From G963720475 sp963720475 (GTDB lineage: Bacteria; Actinomycetota; Thermoleophilia; Solirubrobacterales; Thermoleophilaceae), in assembly GCA_963720475.1 (NCBI GenBank), contig OY970394.1:806001-870000 (forward strand): 64,000 nt of DNA. Reading direction: 5' to 3'. A program made the position numbers and the translations under genes. The notes beneath the pieces were generated by a model. The model saw only the letters and a program-made list of their open reading frames with translations. It made no database searches and was not told the origin of the DNA. Shown here one piece after another: positions 40,796 through 48,288 of this stretch (position 1 is its first letter; each line of letters opens with the position of its first letter).

Positions 40796-41905
40796 GTGAG
40801 CGCCGCCGGCAAGACGACCGCGCCCGCCGCGGGCGTGCTCGACGCCGCCCGCAGCGGCGACGAAACGGCCTTCGCGCGTCTCGTCGAGCCCCACCGTGGC
40901 GAGCTCCACGCCCACTGCTATCGCATGCTCGGTTCGGTCCACGACGCCGAGGACGCCCTCCAGGAGGCACACCTCCGCGCCTGGCGAGCGCTCGGAAAGC
41001 TCGACGACGGAGCTGCGCTGCGGGCCTGGCTCTACCGGATCGCGACCAACACCTGCCTCGACGCGATCGCGCGCCGGCCGAAGCGGGTGCTGCCCGTCGA
41101 CTATGCGCCCGCCGCAGACCCGCACGGCGGACCGGGCGAGCCGGCGGTGGAGAAGGTCTGGCTCGAGCCCTATCCGGACGAGATGCTCGCGATCGAGGAC
41201 GGGCTGCTCGGGCCGGAGGCTCGCTACGAGCAGCGCGAGGCCGTCGAGCTCGCCTTCGTCGCCGCCCTCCAGCTGCTGCCGGCGAACCAGCGCGCCGTGC
41301 TCGTCCTGCGCGAGGTCCTCGGCTTCTCGGCGAAGGAGACGGCGGCGGCGCTCGACACGAGCGTGGCGTCGGTCAACAGCGCCCTGCAGCGCGCCCGCAA
41401 GACGATCGAGGAGCGCGTTCCGGAGCAGAGCCAGCAGGCGACGCTGCGCACCCTCGGCGACGACGGGGTCGAGCAGGTCGTCGAGCGCTACATGAAGGCA
41501 TGGGAGGAGAACGACGTCGAGACCGTCGTCGGGCTCCTGAGCGAGGACGTCGCCTTCTCGATGCCCCCGCTCGCGAGCTGGTTCTCCGGCTCCGAGGCGA
41601 TGCGCATCTTCCTCACCGGCTGGCCGCTCTCGGGCGAGTGGCGCTGGCGGCCGGTTCGCGTGCGTGCGAACGGCCAGGAGGCGCTCGCCTTCTACGCCTT
41701 CGACGACGACGAGGGCGCCTACATGCCGTTCGCGCTCAACGTGCTGACCTTCAGCGGGGAGCGGATCAGCGACGTGACCGCATTCGTCGCGCGCACGATC
41801 GAAGTCGGCGACGAGGCCGACTTCGAGCGCTGGCCCGAACAGGCGGCGGAGCGGGTCGAGAGCACCTTCGAGCGCTTCGGCCTGCCCTCGCGGATCGACC
41901 CGTGA
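40796..41905 (+). CDS. ECF sigma factor with SnoaL-like C-terminal domain (SigG/SigJ type)
   Basis: 369 residues, GTG start. Region 2: VEPHRGELHAHCYRMLGSVHDAEDALQEAHLRAWRAL. Region 4: LQLLPANQRAVLVLREVLGFSAKETAAALDTSVASVNSALQRARK, a helix-turn-helix recognising -35 DNA. Residues about 230-360 form a SnoaL/NTF2-like domain (YMKAWEENDVETVVGLLSEDVAFSMPP) typical of ECF41/ECF56-like sigma factors, in which this domain controls activity instead of an anti-sigma factor; indeed no anti-sigma gene is adjacent. It is divergent from the truncated DUF2252 gene. Target genes cannot be deduced. Confidence 0.9.
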   Translation: MSAAGKTTAPAAGVLDAARSGDETAFARLVEPHRGELHAHCYRMLGSVHDAEDALQEAHLRAWRALGKLDDGAALRAWLYRIATNTCLDAIARRPKRVLPVDYAPAADPHGGPGEPAVEKVWLEPYPDEMLAIEDGLLGPEARYEQREAVELAFVAALQLLPANQRAVLVLREVLGFSAKETAAALDTSVASVNSALQRARKTIEERVPEQSQQATLRTLGDDGVEQVVERYMKAWEENDVETVVGLLSEDVAFSMPPLASWFSGSEAMRIFLTGWPLSGEWRWRPVRVRANGQEALAFYAFDDDEGAYMPFALNVLTFSGERISDVTAFVARTIEVGDEADFERWPEQAAERVESTFERFGLPSRIDP

Positions 41906-41923
41906 CCGCCTCGTCCCGATAGT

Positions 41924-41937
41924 CTCGCCGCGGCGAG
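41924..41937. promoter_or_regulatory. 14-bp perfect palindrome at predicted transcription start
   Basis: CTCGCCGCGGCGAG lies immediately after a -10-like TAGTCT (41920-41925) and before the GAGGAT ribosome site of the acyl-CoA ligase gene, where a repressor could bind. In such GC-rich DNA it could also be chance. Confidence 0.3.
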
Positions 41938-41945
41938 GATCGCTC

Positions 41946-43574
41946 ATGGACTTGGTCGGCATGCTCAAGGAATCCGCGCGCCGCGCGGGGCTAGAGGCCC
42001 GCTCGGTGGCGGCGCTCGCGCGCGCGGGCGTGATCGGGGTGGAGGGTCCCGGCCGCTTTGCGGCGAGCATGCGCGCGCTCACAGGCTACGGCCCGTTCGG
42101 CGCGGCGCCGCGGATCGCCGCGATTCGCCACGGCGACCAGCCCGCCTTCGCCGACGAGCGCGGCGAGATCACCTACGCCGAGTTCGACGAGACCGTCAGC
42201 CGGCTGACGCATGGGCTGCGCGAGCTCGGCCTCGCGCCCGGCTCGAGCCTCGGGATCCTCTGCCGCAACCACCGCACGGCACTGGTGGCCGCGTTCGCAG
42301 CGTCGCGCGGCGGGATGAACGCGATCTGGCTGAACACCGCCTTCTCGGCGCGCCAGGCCGCCGAGGTCGCGGAGCGCGAGGGCGTGGACCTGCTGATTCA
42401 CGATGCCGAGTTCGCCGAGGTCGTCGCCGGCATCGACCCGGCCCACGGACGCCTTATCTGCGCGATCGACGACCCGACCGCCGACGAGGTGGACCGCCTG
42501 GTCGCTCGCAGCCGCTCCGACGTGCCGCCGGCGCCGGACAGTCCCGGCAAGATCGTCCTCCTGACCAGCGGGACGACGGGGACGCCGAAGGGCGCTGCTC
42601 GCCCCGAGCCGAAGTCGCTCGTACTGCCAGGCTCACTGCTCGACCGGATGCCGATGCATGCCCGCGAGGCGGCGGTGATCGGGCCGCCGCTCTACCACGG
42701 CACCGGGCTCCTGATCGCGCTGCTGTCGATCAGCCTCGGGTCGAAGGTCGTGCTGCGCCGGCGCTTCGATCCCGAGCAGTTCCTCGACTTGACCGAGGAG
42801 CACCGCGCGACGACGTGGTGCGTCGTCCCGATCATGCTCCAGCGCATCCTTGCCCTCGGCGAGGAGGAGATCGGCAAGCGCGATCTCTCCTCGCTGCGCG
42901 TCGTCTTCTGCGCCGGCTCACAGCTCCCGGCCGAGGTCGCGGTGAACGCGACGCAGGTGCTCGGCGACGTCATCTACAACCTCTATGGCTCGACCGAGGT
43001 GTCGGTGGCGACGCTCGCGACCCCCGAGGACGTCCGCGTCGCGCCAGCGTCGGTCGGCAAGCCTGCGCTCGGCTCGCGCGTGAGGATCCTCGACGACGCC
43101 GGCCGCGAGTTGCCGACCGGGCAGACCGGGCGGATCTTCGTCGGCACCACGACGCCGTTCGAGGGGTACACGGGCGGCGGCACGAAGGAGGTAATAGACG
43201 GCCTGATGTCGAGCGGCGACGTCGGGCACTTCGACCACAACGGCCGCCTGTTCATCGACGGCCGCGACGACGAGATGATCGTCTCGGGTGGCGAGAACGT
43301 CTTCCCGCGCGAGGTCGAGGAGCTGCTCGTCACCCACCCGGCGATCGCCGATGCGGCCGCGATCGGCGTCGAAGACCCTGAGTTCGGCGAGCGCCTGCGC
43401 GCGTTCGTAGTCCTCCGCGGCGGCCAGGAGATCGACGCTGAGGGTGTCCAGGCCTTCGTCAAGGAGAACCTCGCCCGCTTCAAGACCCCGCGCGACGTCG
43501 TCTTCCTCGACGACCTGCCGCGCAACCCGACCGGGAAGATCCTCAAGCGCGAGCTGAAGGAGATCCCGGTCTAG
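41946..43574 (+). CDS. Fatty-acyl-CoA ligase-like ANL enzyme
   Basis: 542 residues. The ANL signature motifs are present: P-loop IVLLTSGTTGTPKGAARPEP, PLYHGTGLL, YNLYGSTEVSVATLATPED (A5), GDVGHFDHNGRLFIDGRDDEMIVSGGENVFPREVEELL (A7/A8 hinge) and PRNPTGKILKREL with the A10 lysine. An N-terminal hydrophobic-amphipathic 60 residues precedes the adenylation domain, as in FadD-type enzymes of mycobacteria. It activates a carboxylic acid with ATP and CoA; the acid is unknown. It is alone on this strand between the sigma factor and a VOC gene. Confidence 0.9.
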   Translation: MDLVGMLKESARRAGLEARSVAALARAGVIGVEGPGRFAASMRALTGYGPFGAAPRIAAIRHGDQPAFADERGEITYAEFDETVSRLTHGLRELGLAPGSSLGILCRNHRTALVAAFAASRGGMNAIWLNTAFSARQAAEVAEREGVDLLIHDAEFAEVVAGIDPAHGRLICAIDDPTADEVDRLVARSRSDVPPAPDSPGKIVLLTSGTTGTPKGAARPEPKSLVLPGSLLDRMPMHAREAAVIGPPLYHGTGLLIALLSISLGSKVVLRRRFDPEQFLDLTEEHRATTWCVVPIMLQRILALGEEEIGKRDLSSLRVVFCAGSQLPAEVAVNATQVLGDVIYNLYGSTEVSVATLATPEDVRVAPASVGKPALGSRVRILDDAGRELPTGQTGRIFVGTTTPFEGYTGGGTKEVIDGLMSSGDVGHFDHNGRLFIDGRDDEMIVSGGENVFPREVEELLVTHPAIADAAAIGVEDPEFGERLRAFVVLRGGQEIDAEGVQAFVKENLARFKTPRDVVFLDDLPRNPTGKILKRELKEIPV

Positions 43575-43651
43575 TCGCGCGGCGATTAGTTCGCTCACCC
43601 GCGGCGGTCATATGGGTAGAACGACTTCGAACGCCGAAAAGGAGGAGCAGG

Positions 43652-44137
43652 ATGGATCAGCGGATCGTGACCAGTCTTTGGTTCGACACGGAAGCCGAAG
43701 AGGCGGCCGAGTTCTACTGCTCGGTCTTCGAGAACTCGCGGATCGTCAGCAAGGCCAACTACACCGAGGCCGGCCCGCGCGAGGCGGGAACTGTGATGAC
43801 GGTCGAGTGGGAGCTCGACGGGCAGCGCTTCATCGGCATCAACGGCGGCCCGGAGTTCACCTTCGACGAGGCGATCTCGCTCCAGATCAACTGCGACGGC
43901 CAGCAGGAAGTGGACTACTACTGGGACAAGCTGACCGAGGGAGGCTCCGAGAGCCAGTGCGGCTGGCTGAAGGACAAGTACGGCCTCTCGTGGCAGGTCG
44001 TGCCGACCGGGATGGACGAGATCTTCAACGACCCGGACCCCGAAAAGGCGCGCCGAGCGATGGAGGCGCTGCTGAAGATGCGCAAGCTCGACGTTGAGGA
44101 GCTCCGCCGGGCGGCCCAAGGCGTGCCCGCGGGCTAG
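43652..44137 (+). CDS. PhnB-like VOC protein (3-demethylubiquinone methyltransferase-like fold)
   Basis: 161 residues. It starts behind a strong AAGGAGGAG ribosome site. IVTSLWFDTEAEEAAEFYCSVFENSRIVSKANYTEAGP and FIGINGGPEFTFDEAISLQINCDGQQEVDYYWDKLTEGGSESQCGWLKDKYGLSWQVVP are the conserved strands of the PhnB/YjdN VOC subfamily, often mislabelled as a ubiquinone methyltransferase. No methyltransferase motif exists. The stop shares a palindromic CTAG with the stop of the convergent lipoprotein gene. Function unknown. Confidence 0.88.
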   Translation: MDQRIVTSLWFDTEAEEAAEFYCSVFENSRIVSKANYTEAGPREAGTVMTVEWELDGQRFIGINGGPEFTFDEAISLQINCDGQQEVDYYWDKLTEGGSESQCGWLKDKYGLSWQVVPTGMDEIFNDPDPEKARRAMEALLKMRKLDVEELRRAAQGVPAG

Positions 44138-44667
44138 CGCGCGTGCAGGCCGGTTCCGTCGAAGTTGGCTTCGTAGCCTGAGCCGATCCCGGGCGGCGCG
44201 AGCACCCACGTCCGCCCGGTCAGCGTCGAGGTGGTGGTGAAGTTGCCGCCGGACTCGGCGAGCATCCTGTCCACGACGCCCGGCTCGAGCTGGCCGAGCG
44301 TGACGGTGGGGCGTTTCAACTCGTCCTTGGAAGCCTCGCGCTCGCCCTCGGTCTCGTAGCGGCCTTGGCTCTTGGTCCGCGAGGGCCCACGGTTGGGTCC
44401 GCCGGGGATGGTGTGCGTCGTCGTCTTCACGTCGTAGAGGCGGGTGAGGACCTTCCCGTCGTTTGTCAGCACCTCATACGTCGTCGTGTCCGGCTTGACC
44501 ACGACCGAGAGCACGCGCGCGTCTTCGCCGAAGTCCTCGGTCATGTCCGGGAGCGTCTCCTCGAAGTTCGCCAGCGCGTCGGGCTCGCCCCCGCCGCTGC
44601 AGCCGACCAGCACACCGACGGCCACGACCAGCAGCACTACCCCCGTTGCTAGCCGACCCGGTGCCAC
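44134..44667 (-). CDS. Putative lipoprotein of unknown function
   Basis: 177 residues from GTG 44667, 5 bp after the preceding gene. A signal peptide (LATGVVLLVVAVGVLVGCSGG) ends in a lipobox VGC. The mature protein is acidic at first (EPDALANFEETLPDMTEDFGEDARVLSVVV), then beta-rich: TTTYEVLTNDGKVLTRLYD, TGRTWVLAPPGIGSGYEANFDG. I do not recognise a family. The frame is open much further upstream but only as antisense of the gene at 45113. It is probably translated with the DUF4267-like gene. Confidence 0.75.
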   Translation of the reverse strand: MAPGRLATGVVLLVVAVGVLVGCSGGGEPDALANFEETLPDMTEDFGEDARVLSVVVKPDTTTYEVLTNDGKVLTRLYDVKTTTHTIPGGPNRGPSRTKSQGRYETEGEREASKDELKRPTVTLGQLEPGVVDRMLAESGGNFTTTSTLTGRTWVLAPPGIGSGYEANFDGTGLHAR

Positions 44668-44672
44668 CGCTC

Positions 44673-45086
44673 TCAGCTCCCCGCCGGCTGGTTCGGGACT
44701 GGCGTACCGGCGGCGGGCTCCCTGCCCCGGGCGAATCCCGCCAGGTCCACCGTCATCGCGCCCCCGGTCGTCGCGAGCGCGGCGACCGCGCTCAACCCCT
44801 CGAGCTCGCCGCGCCTCACCATCGCGGCGCCCATCACGGTGTCGGCGGTGTCGCACAGCAGCCACAGCCGGTGCCAAAGCGCCCGCGCATCTCCTTCGGA
44901 GGCGAGGTAGCCGACGCCGAGGGTCACGGCCCGCACGCCGAAGACGCGCGTCATGTACTCGAGCTCGTTCGTGATCCGTTGCTCGGGGACGCCGAACAGG
45001 CGCGAGGTGCCCCCGGGCGCGATCCAGCTCGCCGCGCCGAGGACGATCCGGAAGAGGGCGAGCCCCTTCATCGCGGCACCGGCCAT
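44673..45086 (-). CDS. Small membrane protein, DUF4267-like
   Basis: 137 residues from ATG 45086, preferred because TACGTT ends 7 bp upstream; a TTG at 45095 and ATG at 45071 are alternatives. Hydrophobic segments: GLALFRIVLGAASWIAP, FGVRAVTLGVGYLA, LWLLCDTADTVMGAAMV and LSAVAALATTGGAMTVDL. The order of residues (R-I-x-L-G, a polar E-Y-M-T-R-V-F-G-x-R, then W-L-L-x-D-x-x-D) resembles DUF4267/DUF4345-like small membrane proteins. Function unknown. It is divergent from the gene at 45113. Confidence 0.7.
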   Translation of the reverse strand: MAGAAMKGLALFRIVLGAASWIAPGGTSRLFGVPEQRITNELEYMTRVFGVRAVTLGVGYLASEGDARALWHRLWLLCDTADTVMGAAMVRRGELEGLSAVAALATTGGAMTVDLAGFARGREPAAGTPVPNQPAGS

Positions 45087-45093
45087 GGCGCCC

Positions 45094-45103
45094 AACGTAC
45101 CCT
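45094..45103. promoter_or_regulatory. Overlapping divergent -10 elements
   Basis: AACGTACCCT reads TACGTT on the minus strand (7 bp before ATG 45086) and TACCCT on the plus strand (9 bp before GTG 45113). The two share the central TA, as in the 10413-10420 promoter. Confidence 0.5.
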
Positions 45104-45112
45104 GTCGGAGAA

Positions 45113-46948
45113 GTGCGCCGCGCTCTGGTCATCGCCGCCGCCCTGTCGCTGGTCCTGCCGTCCTCCGCGTCGGCGCAGGACCAGGCGAGCTGCGCCACGC
45201 TCGTCGGCGGGACGACCGGCCTCCCGGAGCTCGTCGCCGGCCCCCTGCTCGACCTCGCTCGGCGCACCGGCTCCCATCAGCTGATCGGCGTGCCTGCCGC
45301 TTCGGGCCTCGACCTGCCGGACAGGGTCCTGCTCCGCTCCACCAAGGAGACCTTCAACAGCGGCTGGGCCTTCGCGCTGCGCGGCGGGCACGTCTACTTC
45401 CGCCCGGCCGCCGGCGGCGACGTCTGGCGGCGGATGCCTCTGCCGCCGTGCTTCGACGGCCTCGTGACCGCGATCTCCGCCGACGGCCCCTATCTCGTAG
45501 CCGTCGATCGCGCGCGCCGGCTGTACACGATGGACAACGCCAATCGCGACCCCCTCAGCTGGAGCTGGACCTCGCGCTGGGGTCCGCTCTTCTGGGTAAA
45601 TCCGGCCGGGCAGCTGCTGCCGAAGGACACCGCCGCCTGGGAGCTCTCGGTCCTCTCCTCGGTCGAGGACGTCAGCTGGACCGACCCGGCCGACCATCAG
45701 CAGAGCGTCGGCGGAGGCAACGTCACCACGATCTACGCGCTGCGCGGCGACCACCGCCGGATCGCGCTGATCGACCCGTGGCTCCCCAACGACTACAGCT
45801 ACGAGGTCTGCGGGCCGCAGCGAGGCCGGCTCCAGATCGCTGCGCTCGCGGCCAGCGGCTCCACCCTGTTCGTCACGGACCGCTTCGGCGATCTCTATAC
45901 GCGCCTTTGGGACTTCGACATCTCCGGCGCCGACAACGTCTTCTTCCGCTACTCGTTCGAGGACCAGCGCGGCAAGCCGGTACCGGTGATTCCGCTCCCC
46001 AACTACATCGGAACGGGAATCGCCGGATTGGATGTCCCGCCGATCCAACTGCCGGCGCCGGACTGGGTGCGCCAGCCGAAGGTTCCCGGCCGGATCAGCG
46101 ATGAGATCGCGATCTCGAAGTCCGGCGCCGGGTCGGCCGCTCGTGTCCTGCGTGTGGCGGGCTGGGACGCGGGCGGCCGCGCAGGCTATTGGGAGAAGTC
46201 GATCAACGGGTCCGCATGGCGCTTCGTCGAGGATCGCCGCGTGGGGGTCGGCACCGAGCTGAAGAACCCGCAGGCCGACCGCTCCGGCGCGGCCCTCGCT
46301 CCTGCCGACGCCGACGTGTGGGTCCGCGGCGACGGCGGCGGGTTCGGCGCGTTCGTTCCGCAGTTCTCCTCGGCCTGCTCACCGTCCAGCCTCCGCATCC
46401 GCCCGAACGACGGCGGGCGGCCCGTCAACCTCGTCCTGCACACGGTCGACGCGTTGAGGCAGGAGCCTCGCGGCGAGGGCCTCGACGGAAACCCGCGCCC
46501 CCAGCTCGCGACCATCGAGGTGCCGCCGACGGTTTCCTCAGCGGATCGGGCGCGGCTACCGGGCGGCCTCGGGAGCCGGCGATTCACGACCTTCGACCTC
46601 TCGGCGACGGCGAAGTCGTTCACGCTGCCCGGCCTCGGCACGTTCACCCGGACGCCCGCGTTCAGCGTGCGCAGCGTGCGCGCCGGCCGCAACGGACGGC
46701 TGACAGTCCGCGTCTCGGCCGTCGCAGACGGCAAGCTGCGGGTCACCCTGCGGGTGGGCAGGCGGGTCTACGCGGACAAGAGCCGCAGGCTCGCGAACGC
46801 CGGCGGGAAGACGCTCCGCCTGTCGCCCCGCCGCTGGGCCAAGCGCCGGCTCGAGAGCAAACGGCGCACGCGGGTGACGGTTCGCGTGGACTTCACCCCC
46901 GAGGGCGGCCAGCGGCTCTCGCGCACCTTGAAGCGGAAGTTCCGCTGA
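45113..46948 (+). CDS. Large secreted protein of unknown function with C-terminal Ig-like tail
   Basis: 611 residues, GTG start, signal peptide MRRALVIAAALSLVLPSSASA. The middle shows propeller-like strands with Trp and Asp (GWAFALRGGHVYFRPAAGGDVWRRM, LVAVDRARRLYTMDNANRDPLSWSWTSRWG, LFVTDRFGDLYTRLWDFD), suggesting a beta-propeller, but no repeat family is recognised. Residues about 515-611 form a basic Ig-like tail (AGRNGRLTVRVSAVADGKLRVTLRVGRRVY...RRTRVTVRVDFTPEGGQRLSRTLKRKFR) resembling tails on the DUF3089, GH16 and CHRD proteins in this window. Probably cell-surface associated. Confidence 0.75.
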   Translation: MRRALVIAAALSLVLPSSASAQDQASCATLVGGTTGLPELVAGPLLDLARRTGSHQLIGVPAASGLDLPDRVLLRSTKETFNSGWAFALRGGHVYFRPAAGGDVWRRMPLPPCFDGLVTAISADGPYLVAVDRARRLYTMDNANRDPLSWSWTSRWGPLFWVNPAGQLLPKDTAAWELSVLSSVEDVSWTDPADHQQSVGGGNVTTIYALRGDHRRIALIDPWLPNDYSYEVCGPQRGRLQIAALAASGSTLFVTDRFGDLYTRLWDFDISGADNVFFRYSFEDQRGKPVPVIPLPNYIGTGIAGLDVPPIQLPAPDWVRQPKVPGRISDEIAISKSGAGSAARVLRVAGWDAGGRAGYWEKSINGSAWRFVEDRRVGVGTELKNPQADRSGAALAPADADVWVRGDGGGFGAFVPQFSSACSPSSLRIRPNDGGRPVNLVLHTVDALRQEPRGEGLDGNPRPQLATIEVPPTVSSADRARLPGGLGSRRFTTFDLSATAKSFTLPGLGTFTRTPAFSVRSVRAGRNGRLTVRVSAVADGKLRVTLRVGRRVYADKSRRLANAGGKTLRLSPRRWAKRRLESKRRTRVTVRVDFTPEGGQRLSRTLKRKFR

Positions 46949-46970
46949 CCCAGCTCTCGGGCGAGCTGCG

Positions 46971-47261
46971 CTAGCCCGAAGCGTCCATCTCCACCTTCAC
47001 CTCGCATGCGTCGACCGAGGCGCGCGTCCCGGGGGTATCGGACGCGTCCATCGCGGACATGATCGCGGCCCCGGTGGCCAGGTCCTCGGCGTTGTCGAAG
47101 AACTGGAGCACGACGGCGGTCCCCTGGTCGGCGTCGTGGAGGAGCTTGACGCCCGTCGCAGGCACGCCCTCGGGCGGACCGTCGGACTCGCTGATCCTCG
47201 ACACGAGCGCCTCGATCCTGTCGGGCGCGACGTCGGTGAACCTGACGACTCGAATATGCAT
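46971..47261 (-). CDS. Small conserved-type protein, ABM-like fold possible
   Basis: 96 residues from ATG 47261 behind AAAGAGA. The sequence MHIRVVRFTDVAPDRIEALVSRI, GVKLLHDADQGTAVVLQFFDNAEDLATGAAIMSAMD has the beta-alpha-beta-beta-alpha order and the R-V-x-F pattern of antibiotic-biosynthesis-monooxygenase-like (ferredoxin fold) proteins. No catalytic residues can be named. A second overlapping frame from 47266 is a shadow. It is adjacent to the desaturase gene in the same direction. Confidence 0.65.
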   Translation of the reverse strand: MHIRVVRFTDVAPDRIEALVSRISESDGPPEGVPATGVKLLHDADQGTAVVLQFFDNAEDLATGAAIMSAMDASDTPGTRASVDACEVKVEMDASG

Positions 47262-47323
47262 GTCATCTCTTTCGTTCGGGGGTGACGCGACCCTAAACGC
47301 TTGACGGTCCCCCGGGTGGCTGA

Positions 47324-48220
47324 TCAGGCCGGCGCGCTGCGCTCGAGCTGGCGCTCGCGGCTGATGCGCACGACATTCCACGCGAGTCCGAGTCGTTCGA
47401 GCGTCCGGATCAGGAACGCGGAGGGATCGATCTCGTACCAGCGCAGGCCGTGGGCGGCCGAGCGCGGAAATGCGTGGTGATTGTGGTGCCACGCGTCGCC
47501 AAGCGAGGCCGGCGCTAGCCAGGCGAGGTTTGTCGAACAGTCGTCGGTCTCAAACCGGCGGCGGCCGAAGTAGTGCGCGCAGGAGTTGACGCCGAACGTC
47601 GCATGGTGGAAGAGGAAGATCCGCACCGGCCCGCCCCAAAGCGCAGCGGTCAACGCGCCTGCGATCGCGCCGCTGAGCGCGTACCCGAGCGCGAACGGCA
47701 GCAGCAGCGAGGCGAGGGCCAGAACCGGGAAGGCGCGGTCGATCGCGACCATCGTTGGGTTCTCCAGCAGGTCGGGGGCGTAGCGCCGCTTGTCCGCCTT
47801 GCCCTGCGAGTTGAGCAGCCAGCCGACGTGCGCGTGCCAGAGCCCCTGCAGCGCCGATCGCTCGCCGACGTGGGGCGAATGCGGATCACCCTCGCGATCG
47901 GAGTGGGCGTGGTGCTTGCGGTGGTCGGCGACCCAGTCGATCACCGAGCCCTGGAGGGCCAGCGATCCGAGCACGGCAAACGCCGACTCGACCGGGCGGT
48001 AGGTGGCGAACGAGCGGTGGGTCAGCAGGCGGTGGAAGCCGACCGTGACCCCGAAACCGGTCGCGACGTAGAGCGCGGCCAGGAGCGCGAGGTCCTGCCA
48101 GCCGACCAGCGAGTTCCACAGCAACACGACCGCGGCGATGAAGGCGGCGAGCGGTACGAGGAGATTGACCAGGTGGGCGACCTGCTTGCGGCGCTCGGGA
48201 ACAGCGCGGCCTTGCGACAT
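47324..48220 (-). CDS. Acyl-CoA (delta-9-type) fatty acid desaturase
   Basis: 298 residues; ATG 48220 is preferred over an in-frame start 45 bp upstream. It has three histidine boxes of membrane desaturases: FHRLLTHRSF (H-x-x-x-x-H), DHRKHHAHSD (H-x-x-H-H) and WHHNHHAFP (H-x-x-H-H). Hydrophobic segments flank them (VNLLVPLAAFIAAVVLLWNSL, LALLAALYVATGFGVTVG, VLALASLLLPFALGYALSG). It introduces a double bond in acyl-CoA using oxygen and an electron donor, adjusting membrane fluidity. The donor gene is not in the window. Confidence 0.92.
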   Translation of the reverse strand: MSQGRAVPERRKQVAHLVNLLVPLAAFIAAVVLLWNSLVGWQDLALLAALYVATGFGVTVGFHRLLTHRSFATYRPVESAFAVLGSLALQGSVIDWVADHRKHHAHSDREGDPHSPHVGERSALQGLWHAHVGWLLNSQGKADKRRYAPDLLENPTMVAIDRAFPVLALASLLLPFALGYALSGAIAGALTAALWGGPVRIFLFHHATFGVNSCAHYFGRRRFETDDCSTNLAWLAPASLGDAWHHNHHAFPRSAAHGLRWYEIDPSAFLIRTLERLGLAWNVVRISRERQLERSAPA

Positions 48221-48273
48221 GGGAAAAGCCTCCCATGTCCGCGAGATGCCCGAACCAGGGGACAACGCCGGGT

Positions 48274-48279
48274 TACCAT
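48274..48279 (+). promoter_or_regulatory. Candidate -10 (TACCAT) for leaderless cyclase gene
   Basis: TACCAT ends 9 bp before ATG 48289 and supports that start over ATG 48235, which would lie upstream of the promoter. Confidence 0.45.
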
Positions 48280-48288
48280 CCCACGACG

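Noticed and set aside
40758..40970. Longer DUF2252 start reaching into the sigma-factor gene
   Set aside because: The extension is antisense to the sigma factor's coding region and has no family similarity; GTG 40757 has a well-placed promoter.
43583..43611. Resemblance of TAGTCGCGCGGCGATTAG (43572) to TAGTCGCGCGGATTAG (38225) as a dispersed repeat
   Set aside because: Both begin at a gene's TAG stop and are short; two loose copies do not establish a repeat family without a genome-wide search.
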